From a virus, in IMG/VR virus record IMGVR_UViG_3300021180_000008, positions 1-64,000 of that record: a DNA stretch of 64,000 nt; one strand, given 5' to 3'. Shown here in pieces: positions 8,693 to 15,448 of this stretch (position 1 is the first letter of the stretch; every line of letters begins with the position of its first letter). The notes under the pieces are model-generated. The model had not been told where the DNA came from. It did not search any database and was given only the letters and a program-made list of their open reading frames with translations. A program made the position numbers and the translations under genes.

Positions 8693-9337
8693 ATGGCTAA
8701 CACGAAAGCAACTACCGTTACCACGCCTGAACTGTCATTCTCACAATCTGACAACGTGACTTTGACTGAGCTTATGGTAAGGCTGCGCGATGAACGCAAA
8801 GAGCTTGTTAATCTGACAAGTGAAGTCGCATGGTTGGCACTGAAACATTACCATAACTCAAACAATCCGGAAAAGATTCAGCAGGTTTATGAAATTCTTG
8901 CTGAAGACAAACACTTTAACCGGAAAGCTGCGTTTGTTATGTGGGCAAAGGCATTTTCAAGGGTTAGCTTCTCTGACTCTGGAAAGAAATTTGCTTTCAT
9001 TCCCTTGTCACAAGAAACGGCAAAGAATCAAAACTACCGTGATAATCCGGAAATTGGTTCTGACTTGCTGGTACGTGCTAAGCAAACCCCTTGGCACCAG
9101 ATTGAGGGACTTGCCGAAGACAAGACAGAACCTACTGAGTTTGACAGAATCTATAATTTCTGCAAGACTCGTGTAGCGGCTATCCAAAAGAAGATTGCTA
9201 AAGGTGAAATGGTAGAGAATAAGGAAATTAAGGAATCAGTAGCTATGCTTACTGACCTTGAGGCGCTTGTAGCTCCATTGACAACCAAGCCTGAGACTGT
9301 CACTACAGACTCTAAGAAAGACTTGAAAGCCGCTTAA
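8693..9337 (+). CDS. Early protein of 214 aa, function unknown
   Basis: It begins MANTKATTVTTPELSFSQSD after AAAAGGA. The body is largely helical, with a conserved-looking central segment (FNRKAAFVMWAKAFSRVSF) and a DNPEIGSDLLVRAKQTPWHQ region. The last 50 residues are helical and end in a low-complexity Thr/Lys tail. I do not recognise the family. It is the last gene before a very strong hairpin, so it probably closes the first early transcription unit. Confidence 0.75.
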   Translation: MANTKATTVTTPELSFSQSDNVTLTELMVRLRDERKELVNLTSEVAWLALKHYHNSNNPEKIQQVYEILAEDKHFNRKAAFVMWAKAFSRVSFSDSGKKFAFIPLSQETAKNQNYRDNPEIGSDLLVRAKQTPWHQIEGLAEDKTEPTEFDRIYNFCKTRVAAIQKKIAKGEMVENKEIKESVAMLTDLEALVAPLTTKPETVTTDSKKDLKAA

Positions 9338-9356
9338 CATATAGCAGCTTACCATA

Positions 9357-9407
9357 ATAATAAACCCTAGGTGACTCTGTAAAAAGAGTTGTCTAGGGTT
9401 TTATTAT
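9357..9407 (+). terminator. Strong hairpin, likely terminator or RNase III site
   Basis: A stem of about 20 bp: the left arm (9357-9378) contains AAACCCTAG, the right arm (9385-9407) contains CTAGGGTTT, with the GACTCT/AGAGTT part nearest a six-base loop. A short T-rich tail (TTTTATTAT) belongs to the right arm, so it can terminate in either direction. It follows the 214 aa gene by 20 bases. Confidence 0.65.
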
Positions 9408-9471
9408 GTCTACTTCCCAGACAGGACTACTATCATCGTTACGTTGCGCTGCCCCCGTTGAGTATTGTAAT

Positions 9472-9600
9472 GTAGACATAAGCCTGTTTAACAACATTAG
9501 AAGTGTCGTGTTGCTAAACCCTCAACTTATGTCTACTTTAGAGTCCTCACTAGCATTGATAAGGTTAAGCTAGTTCTATATCAATAGGGTATTTATCAAT
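9472..9600 (+). ncRNA. Two further hairpins before the 104-aa gene
   Basis: GTAGACATAAG (9472-9482) pairs with CTTATGTCTAC (9526-9536). Inside, GTTTA/TAAAC and CAACA/TGTTG continue the stem. Downstream, ATTGATA (9555-9561) can pair either with TATCAAT at 9579-9585 or with a second TATCAAT at 9594-9600. These alternative folds lie just upstream of the ribosome binding site of the gene at 9629, so an attenuator-like role is possible. Confidence 0.45.
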
Positions 9601-9628
9601 GGGGTTATTCCTAATGGAGTAACATTCT

Positions 9629-9943
9629 ATGACTAGATACATCGCCTCTACACTATTCAAAGACAAAGATGGGCTTATTATGCCCTTCCTATTCAAATAT
9701 GACTCTGGTAAAGAGTGGCCGGAAGAATCATTCGAACGTGTTAAACGCTACATAGAAGATAAGAAAGATGTTATCTATTATGCGGGTAGGCCATACGCTT
9801 GCTATACCGATCCTTTCTATTCTAATGCATGGCCTAATATAGATGATGACTACTCATTCTTATTTAGATCAGACAAAAGAAAGGAAACTAACTATGTCAA
9901 CAACAGACCAACACAGCCAATCCACAATCACAGCACCAGATAA
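9629..9943 (+). CDS. Hypothetical protein, 104 aa
   Basis: It begins MTRYIASTLFKDKDGLIMPF after GGAGTAAC. It contains many aromatic residues and an acidic centre (YFRSD-like segments near DDDYSFLF). No domain is recognised. It overlaps the KTSC gene by 50 bp. Confidence 0.6.
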   Translation: MTRYIASTLFKDKDGLIMPFLFKYDSGKEWPEESFERVKRYIEDKKDVIYYAGRPYACYTDPFYSNAWPNIDDDYSFLFRSDKRKETNYVNNRPTQPIHNHSTR

Positions 9944-10139
9944 GAAATCATCTTGTATTGATCATGCTGAATATGATACAGAAAATCGTGTATTAACAAT
10001 CAGATATAACTCTGGTTCTGTATATGATTATGCTAATGTACCTATGTCTATAGTTACTGACTTGTTAAATGCAGAGTCAAGAGGCAAGTTTGTACATGCT
10101 AAGATACAGGGTTTCTATGATTATACCAAAAGAGGTTAA
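9894..10139 (+). CDS. KTSC-domain protein
   Basis: An 81 aa protein from ATG 9894 with AAGGA upstream. Residues about 19-78 match the KTSC domain pattern: SSCIDHAEYDTENRVLTIRY, then SGSVYDYANVP and LLNAESRGKFVHAKIQGFY. KTSC domains are small folds found in phage and bacterial proteins and are linked in the literature to RNA-associated proteins, but the molecular role is unclear. Its neighbour downstream is the hammerhead ribozyme. Confidence 0.8.
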   Translation: MSTTDQHSQSTITAPDKKSSCIDHAEYDTENRVLTIRYNSGSVYDYANVPMSIVTDLLNAESRGKFVHAKIQGFYDYTKRG

Positions 10140-10166
10140 CAAGGTAATGTGAATTCATTATCTAAA

Positions 10167-10242
10167 GGACGAAACAATAAGGCATCTGAGTTATCAGTCT
10201 AAGTCCTTATCGTCGTATGGTTACGCCATACCTGATGAGTCC
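10167..10242 (+). ncRNA. Type II hammerhead self-cleaving ribozyme
   Basis: All conserved parts are present in the circular order expected when stem II is open. The 3' strand of stem II is GGAC (10167-10170), followed by core GAAA (10171-10174). Stem III pairs ACAATAAGG (10174-10182) with CCTTATCGT (10205-10213), with one A-C mismatch. Cleavage-site GTC ends at C10214. Stem I is GTATGG (10215-10220) with CCATAC (10226-10231) around TTACG. Core CTGATGA spans 10232-10238. Stem II 5' strand GTCC (10239-10242) pairs with GGAC. Predicted cleavage is between 10214 and 10215. The RNA lies between the KTSC gene and the next coding region. Confidence 0.88.
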
Positions 10243-10293
10243 AGCGGTCACTCAAGGGTTACTATCATCGTTGCGTTGCGTCATGGGGCTATA

Positions 10294-10674
10294 ATGAAAC
10301 GTATCTTAATCAACAACACATTCGTACACGACCTAGGTCATAACTATGTAATGCTTAAATGTAAAACCCAACAGGGTAGGCGCTTATGCTACATATACCA
10401 AGGCAAGCTAGAGCTAGTGGAAGATCATGTACACTATACCACCCAATCAATCACCTCTCGTAAGAATGAATTGGTCAGATGGTTTGGTGCTGGTAATAGA
10501 CCGTACTTCCCTATCCTTATGCATGACTTAAAGAATGATGAGTCACCTGACCATCAACTCAATAGAAAAGAATACATGCGTATGCTTGCCAATGCACGTA
10601 AAGCTAGATACAGGGAACGTAAACGTAAACAAGCAGGGGAGACTAGGGATGCTGGATACAGAAGAGCAGCGTAG
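10294..10674 (+). CDS. Hypothetical basic protein, 126 aa
   Basis: It begins MKRILINNTFVHDLGHNYVM. The N-terminal half is predicted beta-strand rich; the C-terminus is a strongly basic helix (NARKARYRERKRKQ), which may bind nucleic acid. It starts about 50 bases after the hammerhead element. An in-frame ATG at 10276 is possible, but no better ribosome site supports it. Confidence 0.6.
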   Translation: MKRILINNTFVHDLGHNYVMLKCKTQQGRRLCYIYQGKLELVEDHVHYTTQSITSRKNELVRWFGAGNRPYFPILMHDLKNDESPDHQLNRKEYMRMLANARKARYRERKRKQAGETRDAGYRRAA

Positions 10675-11158
10675 ACTTGAAGCAGAGAGCGAATGTTTTC
10701 GCAGCGCACCGGAGCGTAGCGAGGAGCAAGAACAAGTATGCTTTAGGGAGATGAATAATGTTGAGCAAGTATCAGATGAATTGTTAATACGCAGAGCGAG
10801 GTTAAAACAAGATGGGGTATCTCAAAACTATAAAGATAGGTCTGATCAGGAAGCTGAAGGGACAGCCGAGGGAATACGTAGTAATGATGGGGAATGGCAA
10901 GAAGCTTCGGATGGTAGGGAACCGCCTAACCTGGATGAAGACCTCATTGTACTTCAAGAAGCAATCGTTAAAAAGGACATTGCTAAAGTTCGTGAACTTA
11001 CCCGTCTACATGGTTATGGTATATTGGTACAGCCTAATAGATTTGGTAACGCTGCTATGCGGCTTGCAATGGACCACTCAACCAAAGAGATACAGCAATA
11101 TATCTTTGAAGCAATCAGAGAGAACTCCCATTATAGGAACAAAGTCAGAGGACATTAG
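10650..11158 (+). CDS. Acidic protein with an ankyrin-like end and a palindrome-derived insert
   Basis: A 169 aa protein from ATG 10650, preceded by GGGAG. The C-terminal 65 residues resemble one or two ankyrin-type helices (LQEAIVKKDIAKVRELTRLH). Near the N-terminus a segment SAPERSEEQEQ is encoded by a GC-rich palindromic stretch (10697-10730) that recurs elsewhere in this genome, suggesting a small repeat element inserted in frame. The start overlaps the previous gene by 25 bp. Function unknown. Confidence 0.6.
10697..10730 (+). repeat. GC-rich palindromic element, one of several dispersed copies
   Basis: GCACCGGAGCGTAGCGAGG with its flank AGCAAGAACAAG resembles 34732-34766 (GAGCGTACC, then GAAGTGAGGAACAAG). 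Related GAGC-GAA-GCTC palindromes occur at 22819-22829 and about 39483-39493, and GC-rich hairpins at about 12032 and 9440. They stand out from AT-rich surroundings and look like small palindromic repeats of the kind that insert within and between genes. Confidence 0.45.
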
Positions 11159-11159
11159 T

Positions 11160-11405
11160 ATGCATAAGAATGCACCCTCATACAATCAATACATACAGGA
11201 TATGATTGATCAAGAGCTGGGCTATGATGCTATGTATACCCCTTATAGTCAAAGGGCTGGATATGAAGCACCTTGGCCTAGGTCTAATTCAGATAGGGCA
11301 TTCTTAGAAGACTTCTTAGATGATGAACCTAAAGCTACATTAGCGCCAGCTAAACCTGCACCTAAAGCACCAGTAAACGATCCTGACCTAAAGGATGTAT
11401 TGTAA
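11160..11405 (+). CDS. Small Pro/Ala-tailed protein
   Basis: An 81 aa protein starting MHKNAPSYNQYIQDMIDQEL. It has Tyr-rich and acidic segments and an Ala/Pro linker (LAPAKPAPKAPVNDP). It begins one base after the previous stop (TAGTATG). No family is recognised. Confidence 0.55.
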   Translation: MHKNAPSYNQYIQDMIDQELGYDAMYTPYSQRAGYEAPWPRSNSDRAFLEDFLDDEPKATLAPAKPAPKAPVNDPDLKDVL

Positions 11406-11429
11406 TAATATTATATCATAGAGGTTAAT

Positions 11430-11558
11430 ATGATAACTATATTATCTTGGCTAAAGCTTTATAATATCAATGATAAGGATGAGCATGAGTCCTTATACAT
11501 AGGAGGATGTTACTATCATGAAGCGTTTTTCACGGTCACAAGAGTTTCACAACGTTGA
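11430..11558 (+). CDS. 42-aa peptide
   Basis: It begins MITILSWLKLYNINDKDEHE. The upstream sequence GAGGTTAAT is identical to that before the well-supported start at 13760, which argues for real translation. It overlaps the next gene by 41 bp in another frame. Function unknown. Confidence 0.4.
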   Translation: MITILSWLKLYNINDKDEHESLYIGGCYYHEAFFTVTRVSQR

Positions 11559-11850
11559 GTCAGATGATATGGATATGCCTAAGATGGTTACACCTATCCC
11601 AATAGACCATAAGCGAGAAGCATTAGTATTAGAACAATTGACTAGTATGCTTATTCCTATACCACTAGGTAAATTTCCTAATCAATATGCTAATGCCTTA
11701 AAACGTCTAGCATACTTCTATGACTTAAGAACAATAGTAATACAGAACCTTAAAGATAATGGTAATGATGAAGAAGCTATTAATCTTAATGATACTGTTA
11801 TTAATATTAATATTCTTATTCAAGAGTACCATAAGAATACAGATATATAA
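11518..11850 (+). CDS. Hypothetical helical protein, 110 aa
   Basis: It begins MKRFSRSQEFHNVESDDMDM with AGGAGG a little far upstream. The middle (QLTSMLIPIPLGKFPNQYAN) and the C-terminal helices have no recognisable motif. The start codon lies at the end of a TACTATCAT copy. Confidence 0.6.
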   Translation: MKRFSRSQEFHNVESDDMDMPKMVTPIPIDHKREALVLEQLTSMLIPIPLGKFPNQYANALKRLAYFYDLRTIVIQNLKDNGNDEEAINLNDTVININILIQEYHKNTDI

Positions 11851-12091
11851 AGTTAAGGTAGCCTTAGAATCAAGCTTACGAATTGATATGTTAAGTTCTC
11901 TTGTTTAAGAAACTAAACTATATAAGTAATTCTTAATACTTATTAAGTATATCATAGATTCGAATCAAAGTCAATAGGGTATAATGTATAAGAATATCAA
12001 TATCTTATATGTGATGCCCTTAGTTCTCTTCGCAGCTACGCTGCACCTAACCCCGTCGCGTTTCACCCCTTCCCTAATTACTGAGGTTTTG
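11851..12091 (+). other. Intergenic stretch with palindromes
   Basis: About 240 bases without a supported gene. It holds ATACTT/AAGTAT (about 11936-11950), the palindrome GATTCGAATC (about 11957-11966) and a GC-rich triloop hairpin GCAGC/GCTGC (about 12032-12044), which belongs to the scattered GC-rich palindromes. A TATAAT-like box lies near 11978. Frames through the palindrome would add an odd hydrophobic N-terminus to the next gene and are not preferred. Confidence 0.4.
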
Positions 12092-12436
12092 ATGAAGCTA
12101 TTCATTGATGATGTAAGACTACCGTCACAAGTAGGTTTTAATAATGAAGAGTGGGTAATAGCCAGAAACTATGATGAGGCCATAAAGATAATTGAAGAGC
12201 ATAAGCCACAGCGTATCGCATTTGATCATGATCTTGCTGAGTGTCACTACCAAGGCACCCAAGGAAATGAGAAGACGGGTTATGATATTGCTCTGTATCT
12301 AATAGAAAAAGATAATGAGACTGGTGATTATATAACAGCTGTATTTAACTATACAGTTCACAGTATGAATCCCGATGGAGCCCGTCGAATTAGGCAGGCC
12401 TTACATTCACATATGCGTAGGAAATTATTCCAATGA
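12092..12436 (+). CDS. Cyclic-phosphate-processing receiver domain (cREC-like) protein
   Basis: A 114 aa protein from ATG 12092 with GAGG upstream. The sequence follows the receiver-like cREC pattern: MKLFIDDVRLP at strand 1 with paired Asp residues, WVIARNYDEAIKIIEE, IAFDHDLAE with the conserved DHD, GNEKTGYDIALYLIE, and a C-terminal NPDGARRIRQAL. The family was predicted to act on cyclic phosphates in RNA or nucleotide processing. Whether it acts on RNA ends here is inference; the nearby hammerhead would generate a 2',3'-cyclic phosphate end. It overlaps the next gene by 4 bp. Confidence 0.72.
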   Translation: MKLFIDDVRLPSQVGFNNEEWVIARNYDEAIKIIEEHKPQRIAFDHDLAECHYQGTQGNEKTGYDIALYLIEKDNETGDYITAVFNYTVHSMNPDGARRIRQALHSHMRRKLFQ

Positions 12437-12690
12437 ATCTTAAAGACCTAGATAGAGTAACACAACTTAGCAAGTCAATCAAAGGATTACAGAACTCTAT
12501 GGATATTATAACCAGAGGCAGTTCTGTCAGGGATATAATGATCACTGCTAATGTTATAACCAATAACAATCAACCACCTATGAAGCTAACAGTTCCTATT
12601 GATCTTACAGGGGCTGTGTTGCTTGAGAATATCAGTACTAGGGTTGAGGCTTTAAAGACTGAACTAAAGGAACTTGGCGTAGAGGTTTAG
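12433..12690 (+). CDS. Hypothetical protein, 85 aa
   Basis: It begins MNLKDLDRVTQLSKSIKGLQ and is helical at both ends (VEALKTELKELGVEV), with a central predicted strand region (MKLTVPIDLTG). No family is recognised. The ATGA overlap with the cREC gene suggests coupled translation. Confidence 0.6.
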   Translation: MNLKDLDRVTQLSKSIKGLQNSMDIITRGSSVRDIMITANVITNNNQPPMKLTVPIDLTGAVLLENISTRVEALKTELKELGVEV

Positions 12691-12691
12691 T

Positions 12692-12928
12692 ATGTGTGAA
12701 AGATTAACAATACAACAACAAAGGGGTAATACAATGACTAATAACAAGAAGCTTGCTACACTGGCTATTATTGATGCTGCTGCAAAGAAACTGCCTCAGA
12801 TACACGTAAGCCATAAGCCTCTGACCGCAACCATCGGTGAGATACTATCATCGGGCAATGCGAAACAACGGCTGGCCGCTACTATTATGAAGATCAGGGC
12901 TGAAGATCCCAGACCAGAGGTGGCGTAA
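12692..12928 (+). CDS. Hypothetical small protein
   Basis: 78 aa from ATG 12692 (GAGG six bases upstream), or 64 aa from ATG 12734 (AAGGGG eight bases upstream); both starts are well placed. The shared part reads MTNNKKLATLAIIDAAAKKL and ends with a helical segment. A TACTATCAT copy lies inside (12843). Function unknown. Confidence 0.55.
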   Translation: MCERLTIQQQRGNTMTNNKKLATLAIIDAAAKKLPQIHVSHKPLTATIGEILSSGNAKQRLAATIMKIRAEDPRPEVA

Positions 12929-12931
12929 CAC

Positions 12932-13114
12932 ATGTGGTTTTATGGTGGCATGGCTATACTTACTGTACTATGCTTAACGTTTGTACACCCGACCAAGTGT
13001 ACCAAAGAAATACCGTTTAGTGCGGGTAACTCTACGTTAGGTGTTGAGGGGACGTATTGTGCTCAAGAACAAGAACTTCCATCTAGGTGGGATAAGTGGG
13101 TAGGTAATAAATGA
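12932..13114 (+). CDS. Small membrane or secreted protein
   Basis: A 60 aa protein with an N-terminal hydrophobic segment (MWFYGGMAILTVLCLTFVHP) followed by a soluble part with two Cys. It could be anchored in the inner membrane or exported. It overlaps the next gene by ATGA. No family is recognised. Confidence 0.55.
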   Translation: MWFYGGMAILTVLCLTFVHPTKCTKEIPFSAGNSTLGVEGTYCAQEQELPSRWDKWVGNK

Positions 13115-13317
13115 AGATAAAGGAAATCCATAAACCAACCAATCTTGAATTTTCTGAAATTCATATGGGTGATGTATTTCGCTATAAAGATGTACTTTAT
13201 ATGAAGATACCAGCAGTGGATAGTCGTAATTGTGTAACTTTAGATCGTGGTATACTGGCTAAGTTCAGCCCAGAAACATTTGTTGAACTGGTCAATGGCT
13301 CGTTTGTGGAGGAATAA
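13111..13317 (+). CDS. Small beta-rich protein, paralogue of the gene at 13760
   Basis: A 68 aa protein. Its centre (HMGDVFRYKDVLYMKIPAVD, then SRNCVTLDRG) aligns with the 79 aa product at 13760 (VGDVFEVDGVHNTFYLRI, then SRDGIPMNAVNL). The two are probably duplicated small beta-barrel-like proteins. Such GDxF...YxKI proteins are common in phage early regions; function unknown. Confidence 0.6.
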   Translation: MKIKEIHKPTNLEFSEIHMGDVFRYKDVLYMKIPAVDSRNCVTLDRGILAKFSPETFVELVNGSFVEE

Positions 13318-13321
13318 TACT

Positions 13322-13639
13322 ATGAAATATCAACTATTATCATTGGCTATATTACTGTGTCTAGCAGCCTGTGATCAACCACATAGACCAACACCTATGT
13401 TCTATAATGGTGAAAGAGTTATAACTAAAGTAGGTCACCTAGACGCTATGGTTATTAATTCTGATTGCTGGGATGGAGACGATGTCTGTAGCTATGATAT
13501 ACGCATGTATAAGAGTGAATCAGCTACTAATACACACATAACTTCTGATGATGGATACATAGCTGCTGATCAGTTTGCTATTGTACATGTCAGAGAATTT
13601 GAGATAGAGAAAGTTAAGATACTAGGAGTAAAACGATGA
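13322..13639 (+). CDS. Small lipoprotein
   Basis: A 105 aa protein from ATG 13322 with GGAGG upstream. A signal peptide (MKYQLLSLAILLCLAAC) ends in a lipobox (LAAC), so Cys 17 should be lipid-modified. The mature part has three more Cys around NSDCWDGDDVCSYDI. Early expression and envelope location would suit superinfection exclusion or envelope modification, but this is inference. Confidence 0.65.
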   Translation: MKYQLLSLAILLCLAACDQPHRPTPMFYNGERVITKVGHLDAMVINSDCWDGDDVCSYDIRMYKSESATNTHITSDDGYIAADQFAIVHVREFEIEKVKILGVKR

Positions 13640-13758
13640 AAGACTTCTTCTGTTTTATATTTGGATTGGCTTTTGCTATCTTCATATTAATCAGTATTAT
13701 ATTCTTGACTATAGATTTCTGGTCTTGGATTGGCTTACCTATTCCACATAGAGGTTAA
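13636..13758 (+). CDS. 40-aa single-pass membrane peptide
   Basis: An open frame from the ATGA overlap at 13636 encodes an almost wholly hydrophobic peptide (CFIFGLAFAIFILISIIF in the centre), one membrane span. Coupling to the lipoprotein gene suggests they act together. Confidence 0.5.
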   Translation: MKDFFCFIFGLAFAIFILISIIFLTIDFWSWIGLPIPHRG

Positions 13759-13759
13759 T

Positions 13760-13999
13760 ATGATCATACAATTTCCTAAGCACAACATAACAAGACCATT
13801 TAGTATGGTTGCGGTTGGAGATGTCTTTGAGGTCGATGGGGTTCACAACACCTTCTATCTGCGTATCCATGAGAAAGAATCCAGGGATGGTATACCTATG
13901 AATGCGGTAAATCTTTCACTAAACAAGACCTCTAATTTAAACAATGAAGCAGTATGTCGTGTATTAAAAGCCCGAGTAATAATTGGAGATGATGAATGA
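13760..13999 (+). CDS. Small beta-rich protein, paralogue of the gene at 13111
   Basis: A 79 aa protein from ATG 13760, with GAGG upstream. It shares the GDVF...YLRI...SRD...NAVNL pattern with the product at 13111. It overlaps the next gene by ATGA. Function unknown. Confidence 0.6.
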   Translation: MIIQFPKHNITRPFSMVAVGDVFEVDGVHNTFYLRIHEKESRDGIPMNAVNLSLNKTSNLNNEAVCRVLKARVIIGDDE

Positions 14000-14220
14000 C
14001 TATTAAACCAAAACCAGATGATAACTTCGGAGCTACAGCTACTCAAGCTATGAAAGAAGCTTTCTGTAAAGCTTGTAAGAAGGGTGTCCAAACACCACAC
14101 GCATGTCCTAACAATGGAGCTGCTGCGGATATCGTTAAGGCTGAGGACTTAGGTCCACGTCGTAAGGGCGAGAGCTGTAGGGATTGGTTGGAGCGTGTAT
14201 CTGAACCATTGGGTGCCTAG
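13996..14220 (+). CDS. Small Cys-containing protein
   Basis: A 74 aa protein. The pattern FCKACKKGVQTPHACPNNG has three Cys in a possible metal-binding or zinc-ribbon-like knuckle. The C-terminus (RRKGESCRDWLERVSEP) carries a fourth. No named family is recognised. Confidence 0.55.
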   Translation: MTIKPKPDDNFGATATQAMKEAFCKACKKGVQTPHACPNNGAAADIVKAEDLGPRRKGESCRDWLERVSEPLGA

Positions 14221-14221
14221 T

Positions 14222-14509
14222 ATGATGTATAGTATCTGGAACTATAATAATATACCGTACGTAAAGAAAGTTACCAATAACATGAAGATTAAGACTTCCA
14301 CTAAGTTCATGGTCGCCGCCTTAACTGCTTGTGTATCTCCGTTTGTAACTTGGCGTATTTATCATTGGTATTACACTAGACTAGATGAACTAGGTAAAGC
14401 CATTGGCTGGAATGACAACGCTATAGGTTTAATGGAGTTTCTGACTTCCATTATAATTATCGCTTGTATAGTTATAGGTATATTACTGAAGGTTGTAGAC
14501 AATGACTAG
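14222..14509 (+). CDS. Membrane protein with two hydrophobic segments
   Basis: 95 aa from ATG 14222, or 75 aa from ATG 14282; neither start has a strong ribosome site. Hydrophobic stretches lie near FMVAALTACVSPFVTW and FLTSIIIIACIVIGILL. This is probably an inner-membrane protein. Function unknown. Confidence 0.5.
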   Translation: MMYSIWNYNNIPYVKKVTNNMKIKTSTKFMVAALTACVSPFVTWRIYHWYYTRLDELGKAIGWNDNAIGLMEFLTSIIIIACIVIGILLKVVDND

Positions 14510-14927
14510 ACACTACACCTCATTAGGTGATCTATTAATGTTAGCAAAAGGGAGATCTACTATCATGCCGTTATCAGCCAAAGCTAAAGAAGTAGCTACT
14601 AAAAACAATATCATTAATACTATTGCCTATAATCTAGTAGAGATGATTGAAGATGGTGTTGTTAAGCTCGCAGATGTACAGAACGTCGTGGCTTTGTTTG
14701 AGTTTAAAACAGAGCTTCTTCTTAGAGTTAAAGAAGAGCTGACTGAAACTCAAATAGAGAACAGTATAGATCTTGAAGACGACGATGCTGACCTGCGTGA
14801 GCTTCCTGACGTAGAGGATGATCCTTTTGAATTGTCTGAAATCCAAGAGCATATCGAAGATACTGCAACTCAAGATCCATTCGATATACCACCTGCAAAT
14901 GCTATTGAGGATGATATCGGTGAATAA
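14502..14927 (+). CDS. Acidic helical protein, 141 aa
   Basis: The N-terminal 75 residues are helical; the C-terminal half is very acidic (DLEDDDADLRELPDVEDDPF). A second in-frame start at 14564 has GGGAG upstream and would give 120 aa. Highly acidic early proteins can mimic DNA, but nothing specific supports that here. A long-stem RNA hairpin follows immediately. Confidence 0.6.
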   Translation: MTRHYTSLGDLLMLAKGRSTIMPLSAKAKEVATKNNIINTIAYNLVEMIEDGVVKLADVQNVVALFEFKTELLLRVKEELTETQIENSIDLEDDDADLRELPDVEDDPFELSEIQEHIEDTATQDPFDIPPANAIEDDIGE

Positions 14928-14933
14928 TTCAGT

Positions 14934-15040
14934 TCAGTCTATGGTGTTAGTGCCACGAAGCACAAGTAGCTACTATGGTTAGTGTATCAGGCTTGTTCGA
15001 TTCAAGGCTTGAGGCTATGTTCGTTAGCACCATAGACTGA
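14934..15040 (+). ncRNA. Long-stem RNA element, 107 nt
   Basis: Bases 14934-14952 pair with 15022-15040 over 19 contiguous positions (13 perfect Watson-Crick pairs outside, then six pairs including wobbles). The roughly 69-base interior holds short hairpins: GTGC/GCAC at the left edge, the self-complementary GTAGCTAC, and CTTG/CAAG around TTCGATT. The last loop looks like a tRNA T loop, but no cloverleaf or acceptor stem fits. It ends 17 bases before the next start codon. Confidence 0.6.
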
Positions 15041-15057
15041 TTCAATTAAGGAGCCAC

Positions 15058-15444
15058 ATGAAAGAAGAGACAGTAGAAGATCTAAAATCTCAGATATGTA
15101 CATTACAAAATAGACTGTATACAAAGCTAGATGCTGAAGCTGAACAGGAAGTACTAGCTAGTCTGGGTAAATTCTATTTAAAGCGCAAGCATGACGATTC
15201 TATAGACTATATCTATGTACACAAAGCTAGACATATAGCAACATCAAAGCTAATGATCGATTCTTTTACTGTTGTGCCTAGGCCTAGTCAATATCGTTTA
15301 GCTCTATGTTGCAATAGATGGGTTGAGGTTAGTGCTGACCGACTAGTTGGTTATACAGAATGCTCTAAAGAAATCTTTATAGATGCTTGGCAAGAAGCTA
15401 CAGCGGAAGAATATAATAGATACAGATTATACGGTACGACTTGA
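15058..15444 (+). CDS. Hypothetical protein, 128 aa
   Basis: It begins MKEETVEDLKSQICTLQNRL after AAGGAG. An N-terminal coiled coil precedes a predicted alpha/beta body (FYLKRKHDDSIDYIYVHKAR, RLALCCNRWVEVSADRLVGY). No domain is recognised. It is flanked on both sides by structured RNA segments. Confidence 0.65.
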   Translation: MKEETVEDLKSQICTLQNRLYTKLDAEAEQEVLASLGKFYLKRKHDDSIDYIYVHKARHIATSKLMIDSFTVVPRPSQYRLALCCNRWVEVSADRLVGYTECSKEIFIDAWQEATAEEYNRYRLYGTT

Positions 15445-15448
15445 AGAT

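Noticed and set aside
14934-15040. A tRNA gene, suggested by the TTCGATT loop on a short stem
   Set aside because: No seven-bp acceptor stem fits the expected spacing, no anticodon arm is found and the 19-bp outer stem is incompatible with a cloverleaf. No other tRNA was recognised in the window.
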